Shown piece after piece: positions 33,209 to 42,052 of a stretch of 54,242 nucleotides of DNA. Both the position numbers and the translations under genes were made by a program. Position 1 is the first letter of the stretch, and each line of letters starts with the position of its first letter. The notes under the pieces were generated by a model. That model was not told the origin of the DNA. It was given only the letters and a program-made list of their open reading frames with translations, and ran no database searches. Source of the stretch: an uncultured Eubacteriales bacterium (lineage in GTDB: Bacteria; Bacillota; Clostridia; Lachnospirales; Anaerotignaceae). The DNA lies in contig URCD01000006.1 of assembly GCA_900546215.1 (NCBI GenBank), positions 1-54,242 of the forward strand, in the 5' to 3' direction.

Positions 33209-33239
33209 ATTTTATCACTTAGAGCTTACTCCAAGTCAA
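33209..33239 (-). promoter_or_regulatory. MerR-type promoter and operator of the aldo-keto reductase operon
   Basis: On the minus strand -35 TTGACT (33234-33239), a 19-base spacer and -10 TAAAAT (33209-33214). The dyad CTTGGAGTAAGCTCTAAG (33218-33235) fills the spacer. A 19-base spacer with a dyad between the boxes is the classic MerR layout, in which the activator twists DNA to align the boxes. An alternative -10 GATAAA would give 17 bases. Confidence 0.8.
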
Positions 33240-33339
33240 TAGCTTTTATTAAAATTCAGAAACGGTCTGATATTTTATTCATGCTATACGCCAAAGCTTC
33301 AGTTATACCATCAAAATATGTATAAAAATGCATAAATAA

Positions 33340-33368
33340 TTGACAAAACGAACAAAATTTGTTATTAT
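33340..33368 (+). promoter_or_regulatory. SigmaA promoter upstream of tatD, with an AACAAA dyad
   Basis: TTGACA (33340-33345), a 17-base spacer and TATTAT (33363-33368). The spacer contains CGAAC and the small dyad aacaaa-a-tttgtt (33351-33363), similar to PurR boxes of Firmicutes. A purine permease gene lies downstream. The PurR link is only suggestive. Confidence 0.75.
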
Positions 33369-33396
33369 GAACAAAACTAAATGTTTTATGTCAGGA

Positions 33397-33427
33397 AAGC
33401 TGAATAAATTATTTATTTAGCTTTTTT
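33397..33427 (+). terminator. Intrinsic terminator in the tatD leader (possible attenuator)
   Basis: aagctgaataaa pairs with tttatttagctt around a 3-base loop, followed by TTTTTT. It lies between the promoter and the ribosome binding site of tatD, so most transcripts could stop after about 50 bases. A short start-stop frame (ATG at 33381, 8 codons ending at TAA in the stem) lies inside the leader without a good Shine-Dalgarno. Confidence 0.68.
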
Positions 33428-33454
33428 AAATAAAGGCGAAAGGAGGTGTTTTTA

Positions 33455-34225
33455 ATGTTGAAAGGAATATTTGATACTCATGCACATATGGATGATTCCA
33501 GATTCAATGCAAATCTGGACGCTGTAATGAAATCACAGCTTAGTCTCGGAGTAATTGGAATAATTAATTCAGGTTCAGAGCTTAAGTCATCATATCGCTC
33601 ATGCGAAATGGCTGATAAATATGACTTTGTTTATGCCTCAGTAGGTATATATCCAAATGAAACTGCCAATCTTCCCGATGATTACATTAGCCAGTTAAGA
33701 GACCTGTGCAAGAAACCAAAAGTTGTAGCTATCGGTGAAATAGGAATGGATTACGGTTTTGAAGGACATCCTGACGCAAAGACGCAGGAAAGGCGTTTCC
33801 GTGAGCAGCTTGAGCTTGCTGCTGAGCTTGATCTTCCAGTTGTTATCCACAATAGAGAGGCCGATGCGGATGTTCTTCGTATCATAAAGGATTATCCAAT
33901 TCGCGGTGAAATACACCGTGTATTTTCACCGCTGGAATATGCTGAAAAATTCATGGATTATGGCCTATATATGGGCATAGGTCCACAGATAACATATCCT
34001 GACAGCGGCTGTCTTGTAAGTCTGGTAAAGTCCATGCCGTTAGAAAAGCTTCTGCTTGAAACCGACGCACCGTTTTTACCACCGTCACATCTTGTCGGAG
34101 AAGACGCACTGCCTGATATGATTTCATTTATCGCTGAAAAAATAGCACATATACGCGGGGATGTTTCTCCGCAGGAAGTAATTGATGCCGCGTTCAAAAA
34201 CACAAAAAAATTATACAATATTTAA
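33455..34225 (+). CDS. TatD-family metal-dependent hydrolase
   Basis: 256 residues from ATG 33455, which has AAAGGAGGTG eight bases upstream. The GTG at 33446 lies inside that sequence. Metal ligands of the family are visible: His9 and His11 (DTHAHMDD), Glu95 (GEIGMDY), His132 (IHNREAD), His154 and Asp204 (LLETDAPFL). TatD proteins are DNases or tRNA/D-amino-acyl quality-control enzymes. The GMDY and final DAPFLPP segments are typical. It is probably co-transcribed with the downstream permease gene (41-base gap). Confidence 0.9.
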   Translation: MLKGIFDTHAHMDDSRFNANLDAVMKSQLSLGVIGIINSGSELKSSYRSCEMADKYDFVYASVGIYPNETANLPDDYISQLRDLCKKPKVVAIGEIGMDYGFEGHPDAKTQERRFREQLELAAELDLPVVIHNREADADVLRIIKDYPIRGEIHRVFSPLEYAEKFMDYGLYMGIGPQITYPDSGCLVSLVKSMPLEKLLLETDAPFLPPSHLVGEDALPDMISFIAEKIAHIRGDVSPQEVIDAAFKNTKKLYNI

Positions 34226-34266
34226 TAACAGGAATTATATTAATTATTCAGAAGAGGTTATATATT

Positions 34267-35607
34267 ATGAAAGAAAAAATTGATAAGTTTTTTAAAATCT
34301 CGGAGCGAGGCTCAAGCATCTCAACCGAGATTATCGGAGGCGCGACAACCTTTGCCACAATGGCATACATTTTAGCCTATATGACATGGTCTATGTCAGT
34401 TGTCCCGGGCATTAACACAACCGGTGTTTTAGTATGTACAGCGCTTGTAACCGCCATATCATGCCTTGCTATGGGCTTATATTCTAATACGCCTATCTGT
34501 CTGGCGCCCGTGCTTGTTATCCCGGGATTAATCGCAGGCTGGATTGCAGACGGAACAGCTACATACGGACAGGCCTTCGGCCTTGTATTTATTTCAGGCG
34601 TAGTTTTCCTTTTAATTTCATTATTCAATCTGCGCGAGCTTTTTGCAAAATGTCTCCCTAAAAATATGAAAATCGGAATCGCAGCTGCGGTCGGTTTTCT
34701 TATTGCGCGTGTCGGCCTCAATTCCTGCGGATTATACGCGGCAACCGAAAGCGGGCTTACATACGGAGACTTTTCAGCAAACAGCACCATTCTTGGCATT
34801 ATCGGTATATGCATATGTTTCTTCCTCACATACGTTAAATTTAATATAAACGGACATTTATATAAAATTAAAGGCGGTTTGCTTATAGGAATCATAATTA
34901 CTACAATCATAGGCATCCCTATGGGAGTGACAATACTTCCTGAAACAATATTCACAACAAACGCCATAGCATCAATAAAGGATGTTGCGTTCCAGCTTGA
35001 CATTGCAGGCACTCTAAAGCTCAGCTTCATTCCTATTCTACTTATGCTTCTTATAAATGATTTCTTCGGAACAATGGGCTCAGGTCTTGCTCTTGCCGGT
35101 AAAGCCAACCTTCTTGATGAGGAGGGAAACTTCCCCGCATTCGGTAAGGTATTCCTTATTGACTCCGGCGCTACTATGCTTGGTTCAGTTTTCGGCATTT
35201 CTACCGTAAGCTGCTTTGCTGAATCAGCCGCAGGTATAGAATCAGGAAGCAAAACAGGATTATCCAGTATAGCAACTGCAGTACTTTTCTTCCTTTGCTG
35301 CTTTATAAGTCCTTTGTTCCAGCTTATTCCAGGATCCGCCACAGGAGCGGCGCTTGTAATCGTTGGTATTTCGCTTATTGAAACTATCGTCGGACTTGAC
35401 TTTGACCCTGTCGAGTTTGTCCCGGTTGCATGCATGTGGCTTGTTACGATATATATGTCAGATTATGTTGGCGGTATCGTAATAGGTATGCTTGTGTTTG
35501 TTTTCATTTCCGTGCTCAGGGTTATATGCGAGCGCAACACAAAGCTTATTCCTCCCATACCTGTATGGATAATGACGGCTCTTATGTGCCTGTACTTTAT
35601 TTTCTAA
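34267..35607 (+). CDS. NCS2-family permease (AzgA-type purine transporter)
   Basis: 446 residues, about 12-14 hydrophobic segments. It begins with a STEIIGGATTFATMAYILAY motif typical of adenine/guanine/hypoxanthine permeases. It has the ESAAGIESGSKTGLSSIATA segment where the family has ESATGI..GGRTGL. Some family positions are changed, such as LAPVLVIPG where AzgA usually has LAPGMGLNAF, so the substrate may differ from ordinary purines. It follows tatD and ends at a strong terminator. Confidence 0.85.
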   Translation: MKEKIDKFFKISERGSSISTEIIGGATTFATMAYILAYMTWSMSVVPGINTTGVLVCTALVTAISCLAMGLYSNTPICLAPVLVIPGLIAGWIADGTATYGQAFGLVFISGVVFLLISLFNLRELFAKCLPKNMKIGIAAAVGFLIARVGLNSCGLYAATESGLTYGDFSANSTILGIIGICICFFLTYVKFNINGHLYKIKGGLLIGIIITTIIGIPMGVTILPETIFTTNAIASIKDVAFQLDIAGTLKLSFIPILLMLLINDFFGTMGSGLALAGKANLLDEEGNFPAFGKVFLIDSGATMLGSVFGISTVSCFAESAAGIESGSKTGLSSIATAVLFFLCCFISPLFQLIPGSATGAALVIVGISLIETIVGLDFDPVEFVPVACMWLVTIYMSDYVGGIVIGMLVFVFISVLRVICERNTKLIPPIPVWIMTALMCLYFIF

Positions 35608-35613
35608 AAATAT

Positions 35614-35645
35614 AAGAGGATTGGAATTTCCAATCCTCTTTTTTT
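35614..35645 (+). terminator. Intrinsic terminator between the permease and mreB
   Basis: A 12-bp perfect stem aagaggattgga/tccaatcctctt with a 3-base loop, then TTTTT on the plus strand. The stop codon of mreB, on the other strand, overlaps the U-run (35644-35646). Confidence 0.9.
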
Positions 35646-36708
35646 ATTGCCTGTCTCGTTTAAATATATTCTGAAGCACCGTCTTTTTAGGCGCCGAATC
35701 ACTTTGCATCTCCGTCCAATACTCTATGTACTTTCCGGTTCCTATCGCAACACAGCTGATGGCGTCATCGGCAATCATAACATTTGTTCCAGTTCGTTCC
35801 TGAATAAGCTTGTCAAGCCCATACAGCAGACTTCCTCCTCCTGTCATTACAATTCCTCTGTCAATAATATCCGCCGCAAGCTCCGGCGGCGTATGCTCCA
35901 AAACATTATGGACAGCCTCAGCTATTCCCTGTGCGGACTCTGACAGCGCAAGCAGCATCTCGTTTGAGGTGACCGTTATATTTTTTGGAAGTCCGGTAAG
36001 AAGATTTCTGCCTCTTACATCCATTGATACCGGCATCGTTCTTTCATAGGCTGTGCCTATATTTATTTTCAGCTGTTCGGCTGTTCTCTCGCCGATAAGC
36101 ACATTATGCTTCTTTCTAATAAATCGGATTATAGCCTCATCAAAATCATCTCCGGCTATTTTTATTGATTTGCTGACAACTGTTCCTCCCAAGGAAAGCA
36201 CAGCTATATCAGATGTGCCTCCGCCTATATCAACTATCATGCTTCCGCATGCCCTTGAAATATCTATTCCTGCGCCTATCGCAGCAGCAACCGGTTCCTC
36301 TATAAGCACAACATTCCTTGCACCCGCCTGGCGCACGGCATCCTCGACAGCACGCTTTTCAACCTCGGTTACTCCGCTTGGTATACAAACTGAAACTGTT
36401 GGCTTTACAAGGGATTTTTTTACGAAAGCCTTATCAATAAAATACTTTATCATTTTTTCCGTAAGCTCATAATCGGATATAACTCCCTGTCTTAGGGGCC
36501 TGATTGCCGCTATATTTCCTGGAGTCCTGCCAAGCATGCGCCTTGCTTCCTCACCGACAGCAAGTATTGTGTTTGTATCTCTGTCAACAGCTACGACCGA
36601 TGGCTCATTTAGAACAACGCCCTGTCCCTTTATATATACAATGACATTGGCGGTACCTAAATCAATACCTATGGTCTCGCCTATTCCAAACATATTAAAC
36701 ATAAGCAT
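35644..36708 (-). CDS. mreB: MreB/Mbl rod-shape-determining actin-like protein
   Basis: 354 residues. Actin-fold nucleotide motifs are GIDLGTAN (14-21) and VDIGGGTSDIAV (about 166-177); also IEEPVAAAIGAGIDI. MreB polymerises under the membrane and directs lateral wall synthesis. MreC and MreD genes are not next to it. Instead it is last in an operon with fbp and mutS2, suggesting it is an Mbl-type second copy. Start ATG 36708 is after AAAGGA; an ATG at 36702 is an alternative. Confidence 0.9.
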   Translation of the reverse strand: MLMFNMFGIGETIGIDLGTANVIVYIKGQGVVLNEPSVVAVDRDTNTILAVGEEARRMLGRTPGNIAAIRPLRQGVISDYELTEKMIKYFIDKAFVKKSLVKPTVSVCIPSGVTEVEKRAVEDAVRQAGARNVVLIEEPVAAAIGAGIDISRACGSMIVDIGGGTSDIAVLSLGGTVVSKSIKIAGDDFDEAIIRFIRKKHNVLIGERTAEQLKINIGTAYERTMPVSMDVRGRNLLTGLPKNITVTSNEMLLALSESAQGIAEAVHNVLEHTPPELAADIIDRGIVMTGGGSLLYGLDKLIQERTGTNVMIADDAISCVAIGTGKYIEYWTEMQSDSAPKKTVLQNIFKRDRQ

Positions 36709-36723
36709 GTTCTTCCTTTCAAT

Positions 36724-39108
36724 TTATGAGTTTTTAAGCTCCACAATTGTTACTCCCATTTCTCCCTCGCCGTATACACCGGGACGGAAGTTTCTGACAT
36801 GCGGATTTGTTCTCAAATATTTCTGTACTGCGGCTCTGAGCACCCCTGTGCCCTTGCCGTGTATTATTGTTACTGTTTTAAGCCCTGCAAGGAATGCGTC
36901 GTCAAGATATTTATCTATATTGCCTATTCCTTCCTCAACATTCTGTCCCCGGCAGTCAATTTCAGAAGCTATGAATTGGCTCTTGCCCGCTCTGACCTTT
37001 GATGAAACATTTCTTGAAGTATTTGTCTTTGTCTCCTTCTTAGCTTCATAGTAAGTAAGCTCCTTAAGCGGGACCTTTATTTTCATATTTCCGCACTGAA
37101 CCATGACATCGCCGTTTGAGTCAGGAGCAGACATGGCTACTCCTGTTCTGTCAAAGGAAACCACATACACCTCATCGCCCGGCCTTAAGTCCTTTATGGG
37201 CTTAATAGAGGCAACCTTCTTTTTCTGTGACTTTGCAATGAGCTCATCCATAGATGATACCCTGTCTTTAAGCTCGGAACGCTTTTCGTTAAGCTTATTC
37301 TGTCCGGCCTTTTCTCTTGCGGCCCTGTTAAGCTCCTTTATAATTCTGTCCGATTCTTCCTTCGCCTGCTGATAAACCATTCTGGCCTCTGCTCTGGCGT
37401 CCGCAAGAATCTTTTCCTTCTGCTCATTAATTTTTGTTCTTTGGGCTTCTACCTCGTTTTTAAGGCGCTCGGCTTCCCTGCGGTACTGCTCTGCCCTCTC
37501 CTGCTCGTAGATAACAGATTTTTTGCTTATCTCAAGGTCTGTTATAACATCCTCAAATTTTACGTTTTCACTGCTTATAAAGTCCTTTGCACTGTCTATA
37601 ACATAATCAGGAAGCCCAAGCTTTTTTGATATTGCAAAGGCGTTGCTTTTACCGGGTATTCCAATGAGCAGCTTATAGGTTGGCCTAAGCGTTTCCACAT
37701 CGAACTCACAGCAGGCATTTTCAACCCCGTCCGTTGACAACGCGTATACCTTAAGCTCGCTGTAATGTGTTGTAACAGCAGTTCTTACATTCATTTTGTG
37801 GAGATGGGATATAATTGCCATTGCCAAAGCCGCCCCCTCTGTAGGGTCAGTTCCAGCGCCCAGCTCATCAAAAAGCACAAGGCTGTTAGGCGTTACGTTT
37901 TCCAGTATTTTAACTATATTAGTCATATGGGCCGAGAATGTACTGAGGCTCTGCTCAATAGACTGTTCGTCCCCTATGTCCGCGAACACATCATCAAACA
38001 CCGCCAGCTGTGAGCTGTCAAACGCAGGTATATGAAGACCCGACTGGCCCATAAGTGTGAACAGCCCAAGTGTTTTCAGCGCTACTGTCTTGCCTCCAGT
38101 ATTTGGTCCTGTTATAAGAAGAGTGTTAAAATCCCTTCCTAAATTTATATCTATGGGCACTACCTCCTTCTCATTGAGAAGCGGGTGCCTTCCTTTTCTT
38201 ATATCTATTATTCCCTCGTTATTAAACTTAGGCTCAGAACCGTTCATTTTGAGCGACAGCTCTGCTTTAGCAAATACAAAGTCAAGATGGCTAATAATAT
38301 TTATATTGGCCTCCATTACATCTGCATTTTCAGCCACAAGTGCTGACAGCTCGGCTAATATTTTTTCTATTTCCTCTTTTTCTTTAGCCTGAAGCTCCTT
38401 AATTCTGTTATTAAGCTGTATTACGGCCGTAGGCTCCATAAACACTGTCGAACCTGTATTAGAACGGTCATGCACCATTCCCGGAAAGCTATTCTGGTTC
38501 TCTGCCTTAACCGGAACGCAGTATCTGTCGTTTCTTATGGTTATTACGGCATCCTGAAGCATTGTTTTATATGACGAGGAATAAATTATGGAATTAAGCT
38601 TATCCCTTATACTTCCGTTGGCTGTTCTTATTTCACGCCTTACTGAACGCAGTCCGCTGCTGGCGTCGTCTGAAATCTCCTGCTCATTTAAAATACAGCG
38701 TGTAATTTCATTTTCAACATTGTTTACAGTTTTGACTACATTAAAATAGTCCTCAAGAACGGGATAATTGTCCGCCTTGTTTTCCTGCTTGGCATAATTT
38801 TTAACCTTACGGCATACATAAAGGAATTCTCCCACAGCCATCAACTCATCTATGCCAAGAATCCCTCCGGCTACAGCCCTTCCAAGCTGCGTCCTTATAT
38901 CCTTTATTCCGCCTAAGGGCAGTCTGCCCTTCTTTAAGGCCATATTTACTGCCTCCGTTGTTTCGCTCAGCTCCCTTGTAATTTCCGAAAGGGTACAAAG
39001 CGGCACCAGATGACCGCACTTTTCCTTTCCCATTGGGGAAAGGGCTATTGCAGTCAGCTTATCCCTTATTTTTATATACTCAAGTGTTTTAAGTGCTTTA
39101 TCGTTCAT
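36724..39108 (-). CDS. mutS2: MutS2 endonuclease/ribosome-collision factor
   Basis: 794 residues. The MutS-type ABC ATPase has Walker A GPNTGGKT (334-341), followed by LFDELGAGTDPTEGAALA. A long coiled coil spans about 510-640 and the C-terminal Smr nuclease domain covers about 718-794 (IDCRGQNVEEGI, IIHGKGTGVLR). MutS2 suppresses recombination and, in Bacillus, splits collided ribosomes. GGAG lies before the ATG. It is 13 bases from fbp and 15 from mreB. Confidence 0.94.
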   Translation of the reverse strand: MNDKALKTLEYIKIRDKLTAIALSPMGKEKCGHLVPLCTLSEITRELSETTEAVNMALKKGRLPLGGIKDIRTQLGRAVAGGILGIDELMAVGEFLYVCRKVKNYAKQENKADNYPVLEDYFNVVKTVNNVENEITRCILNEQEISDDASSGLRSVRREIRTANGSIRDKLNSIIYSSSYKTMLQDAVITIRNDRYCVPVKAENQNSFPGMVHDRSNTGSTVFMEPTAVIQLNNRIKELQAKEKEEIEKILAELSALVAENADVMEANINIISHLDFVFAKAELSLKMNGSEPKFNNEGIIDIRKGRHPLLNEKEVVPIDINLGRDFNTLLITGPNTGGKTVALKTLGLFTLMGQSGLHIPAFDSSQLAVFDDVFADIGDEQSIEQSLSTFSAHMTNIVKILENVTPNSLVLFDELGAGTDPTEGAALAMAIISHLHKMNVRTAVTTHYSELKVYALSTDGVENACCEFDVETLRPTYKLLIGIPGKSNAFAISKKLGLPDYVIDSAKDFISSENVKFEDVITDLEISKKSVIYEQERAEQYRREAERLKNEVEAQRTKINEQKEKILADARAEARMVYQQAKEESDRIIKELNRAAREKAGQNKLNEKRSELKDRVSSMDELIAKSQKKKVASIKPIKDLRPGDEVYVVSFDRTGVAMSAPDSNGDVMVQCGNMKIKVPLKELTYYEAKKETKTNTSRNVSSKVRAGKSQFIASEIDCRGQNVEEGIGNIDKYLDDAFLAGLKTVTIIHGKGTGVLRAAVQKYLRTNPHVRNFRPGVYGEGEMGVTIVELKNS

Positions 39109-39121
39109 TTCCAGTCTCCAA

Positions 39122-41104
39122 TTATTTTATTTCCTTAATGAGACCGCTCCTGTAGGCATCCATAAGCTTTTCAAGCTCTTCGATATTCTTTTTTATTTCT
39201 TTGCCTATGTCAGTGCTTATTACCCTTATTCTTGCCTGTGAGTACTGAAGCGCCACAGTTGAGGAATGTATATCCTTTTCCTCTGCTATGGCCTTTTCTC
39301 TGGACTCAAATGGCTCGTGGGATACAAGTACAAGTCCGTGAGAGTTGTAAATAAGCGTATATCCTGCTATGCCCGTTTCCTTCTGATACGCTTTGGCAAA
39401 GCCTCCGTCAATAACAAACAGCTTGCCGTTTGCCTTTATGGGGCTCTCCCCCTTTCTTACCTGTACAGGAACGTGTCCGTTAATTATATGCGATTTATCA
39501 GGGTCAAGCCCAAAATTATCAAGTATGCCTCTGCATACCTTTTCGTCGTTTCTTCTTTCATAGTAAGGGCTTTTGTTTTCCTTATGCGTTGATGTATCAT
39601 CAACAAAATATCTCTCAAATGTAGTCATGGCATCCTTGCCAAAAAGTGGCGAATTCTCACCGCACCACAAATACCAAATCAGATCCAGGCATTCTCTTTT
39701 AGTGTTGCTGTGAGGTCTTGTATAATAGCCTTCCCTTACTGCCCTTTCTACAGCGTCCATATATTCTCTGCCCTTTAATTTTTTCCCGCGGAAGGTAACT
39801 TCCTTAAGGGTTCCGTCATCATTCATCGGAATACAGCCATGGAAAAGCAGGTTTGAATTGAAAATGCTGTAAATACTTCCGTTGCTGAACATAAAACGCA
39901 CATGCTTCTGGAGTCTTCCGCTGTTGACAAATGAAGACTTAATTTTGTCCATTACGTCCTGTTCCTCGTCCGACAGCTCGAATGGGTTATCCGGGTCAAT
40001 GGTTGGCAGATTTGTGTCTCTTAGCTGATATTGCCTTCCCTTTAATGTTATTGTACCCTTTTCACAGTCAATTTTATCCAAAAGCAGTCTTTCATCCATT
40101 TTAAATTCGGGATGACGCTTAATTATCTGGGCTTCCATCTTAAACTGCATAACAGAAATTGCCTTATGCATTTTCGCCGTAAGCTGAACCTCTTTATCGC
40201 TCAGCGCGTCCGCCTCGGAATTCTTCGGCATAAAATATGTACATGGATCGTCCGCGTATTTTTCCATGGCAAAGGTGGCCAGTGGTATGAGGTTTATTCC
40301 GTAATCCTCCTCAATTGTATCAAGGTTGCAGTATCTGGCCTGTATTCTTATAACATTGCAGATAAGAGCCTGACAGCCGGCGGCCGCTCCCATCCAGCTT
40401 ATATCATGATTTCCCCACTGTATATCAACAGAATGGTAGTTATCAAGTATGTCCATTATTTTGGCAGCCCTTGGTCCTCTGTCATAAATATCCCCTATAA
40501 CATGCAGTCTGTCTATTGCCAGACGCTGAATAAGCTTTGATATAGCAGTTATAAATCTGTCGGCCTGGTCCAGCCTTATAATAGATTCAATAATCTGATT
40601 ATAATAAAGCTCCTTATCCTCACCTGTGCTGTCCTCATGCAGAAGCTCCTCAATTATATATGAAAAGTCCGGCGGAAGCGCCTTTCTAACCTTAGAGCGC
40701 GTATATTTGGATGAAATAGCCTTGCAAATGGTTACAAGCCTGTGAAGTGTAATTCTGTACCAGTCATCCAAGTCCTTTTCCGTCTTTTTTATTTCCTCAA
40801 GCTTCTGCTCGGGGTAATAAATGAGCGTTGCCAGCGTTTTTTTCTCGCTGTCTCTTAAGCTTGTACCAAGAATATATGTAATATGGTTCTTAATAACTCC
40901 TGATGCGTTTCTGAGCACATGGCTGAATGCCTCATACTCGCCGTGAATATCCGAAATAAAGTGTTCCGTTCCCTTTGGCAGGTTAAGTATTGCCTGAAGA
41001 TTTATTATCTCTGTACTCGCACTTGAAATATTGGGGTATTGCTTGGCGAGCAGACTGAGATATTTGAATTCATCCTTTGTAAACTCTGCTTCCATATCCG
41101 GCAT
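39122..41104 (-). CDS. fbp: Fructose-1,6-bisphosphatase, class III
   Basis: 660 residues, the Firmicutes-type gluconeogenic phosphatase. Metallophosphatase motifs are SDIHGEY (51-57), IGDIYDRGPR (about 200) and WGNHDISWMG. A long C-terminal region includes INGHVPVQVRKGESP. TAGGAGGA precedes the ATG at good spacing. It lies 22 bases after the membrane protein gene and 13 before mutS2. Confidence 0.94.
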   Translation of the reverse strand: MPDMEAEFTKDEFKYLSLLAKQYPNISSASTEIINLQAILNLPKGTEHFISDIHGEYEAFSHVLRNASGVIKNHITYILGTSLRDSEKKTLATLIYYPEQKLEEIKKTEKDLDDWYRITLHRLVTICKAISSKYTRSKVRKALPPDFSYIIEELLHEDSTGEDKELYYNQIIESIIRLDQADRFITAISKLIQRLAIDRLHVIGDIYDRGPRAAKIMDILDNYHSVDIQWGNHDISWMGAAAGCQALICNVIRIQARYCNLDTIEEDYGINLIPLATFAMEKYADDPCTYFMPKNSEADALSDKEVQLTAKMHKAISVMQFKMEAQIIKRHPEFKMDERLLLDKIDCEKGTITLKGRQYQLRDTNLPTIDPDNPFELSDEEQDVMDKIKSSFVNSGRLQKHVRFMFSNGSIYSIFNSNLLFHGCIPMNDDGTLKEVTFRGKKLKGREYMDAVERAVREGYYTRPHSNTKRECLDLIWYLWCGENSPLFGKDAMTTFERYFVDDTSTHKENKSPYYERRNDEKVCRGILDNFGLDPDKSHIINGHVPVQVRKGESPIKANGKLFVIDGGFAKAYQKETGIAGYTLIYNSHGLVLVSHEPFESREKAIAEEKDIHSSTVALQYSQARIRVISTDIGKEIKKNIEELEKLMDAYRSGLIKEIK

Positions 41105-41126
41105 TTAAGCGTCCTCCTATGTGTTA

Positions 41127-41936
41127 TTATCCGGCCAGCGTATTTTTGTCCGTCTTATTAACTATATTTCCTTGAAAATTTATATATACTACCGTTTTCG
41201 CAGCAACAAATATCATGCTTACAAACGATAGAACAACACCAGCCACTACTATAGAAAAATATGAGCCTGCTCCCCACATAAACAGCATGCTTATCAGATA
41301 GCTTGCCGCATAGTTAAGCAAATAGAAAACTATCATATATAAGAACGTCTTCCACCATCTGCCCTTAACAAGCTCGCGGCTGTAGCCAAGTGATTTTATC
41401 CCCCTGCAGTCATCAAGGACGATTGCCTGAAGGTAAAAATACCAGACTACTCCCATAAATATTCCGGGTATTACAGCAAACAGCGACAGGAATGATACAC
41501 ACACTGAAAATACTATTAAGGAGCAAATAAATCTCCACGCGTTTGAAAACGCAGCGGCAAGGGCCTCTTTATAATTTGTTGTTTTTCCCTCAAGCCCAGC
41601 CTTTGTAAGAAATATAACGGCCATGGCGCCAAACGGCGTAAGCGCCATTTCTATAACATTTCCTATTAAATTATAGGAAGCCAGTTTTACATATTCCGGT
41701 GTTGAAATAAATTTTTCAATCATCGCAGGGTCAGAAAGTATTGCAGTAAGGTCAATATTTGCTCCTATATTGCTGGCCGCAATAGAAACATACCCGCTTA
41801 AAAGGTTTATAGGAAAATAAATTATAAGCAGTATAAATAATACGGCAGTCATATTCTGTTTAATCATTGCGTATCCGCAGCCAAGGCACTCCCCTATAGA
41901 AAGTATTTTTTTATTTTTTATATCATCAATCAGCAT
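41127..41936 (-). CDS. Six-helix membrane protein of unknown function
   Basis: 269 residues with hydrophobic segments near 30-55, 90-110, 135-160, 195-215 and 225-250. The pattern VLFILLIIYFPINLLSGYV, then GIFMGVVWYFYLQAIVLDD, resembles the membrane domain family linked to glycerophosphodiester phosphodiesterases and YciC-like proteins. The short RRELVKG-like loop (SLGYSRELVKGRWWKTFLY) supports that group. No enzyme domain is attached. It is first gene of the fbp-mutS2-mreB operon, with AAAGG before the ATG. Confidence 0.72.
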   Translation of the reverse strand: MLIDDIKNKKILSIGECLGCGYAMIKQNMTAVLFILLIIYFPINLLSGYVSIAASNIGANIDLTAILSDPAMIEKFISTPEYVKLASYNLIGNVIEMALTPFGAMAVIFLTKAGLEGKTTNYKEALAAAFSNAWRFICSLIVFSVCVSFLSLFAVIPGIFMGVVWYFYLQAIVLDDCRGIKSLGYSRELVKGRWWKTFLYMIVFYLLNYAASYLISMLFMWGAGSYFSIVVAGVVLSFVSMIFVAAKTVVYINFQGNIVNKTDKNTLAG

Positions 41937-42052
41937 ATTCTTCTTTCCTTTCTCTACTCATAAATATAATTATATATTTTTAGAGTATTAAAGTCCATAA
42001 AAATTTCCTTAAGCGAATATACATATAGAAACAAAACAATATTGGAGATATT

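Noticed and set aside
34377..35435. Long minus-strand ORF of 352 codons opposite the NCS2 permease
   Set aside because: It mirrors the hydrophobic permease codons, is Pro/Ile/Ser-rich, has no ribosome binding site and resembles no family. It is a shadow of the real gene.
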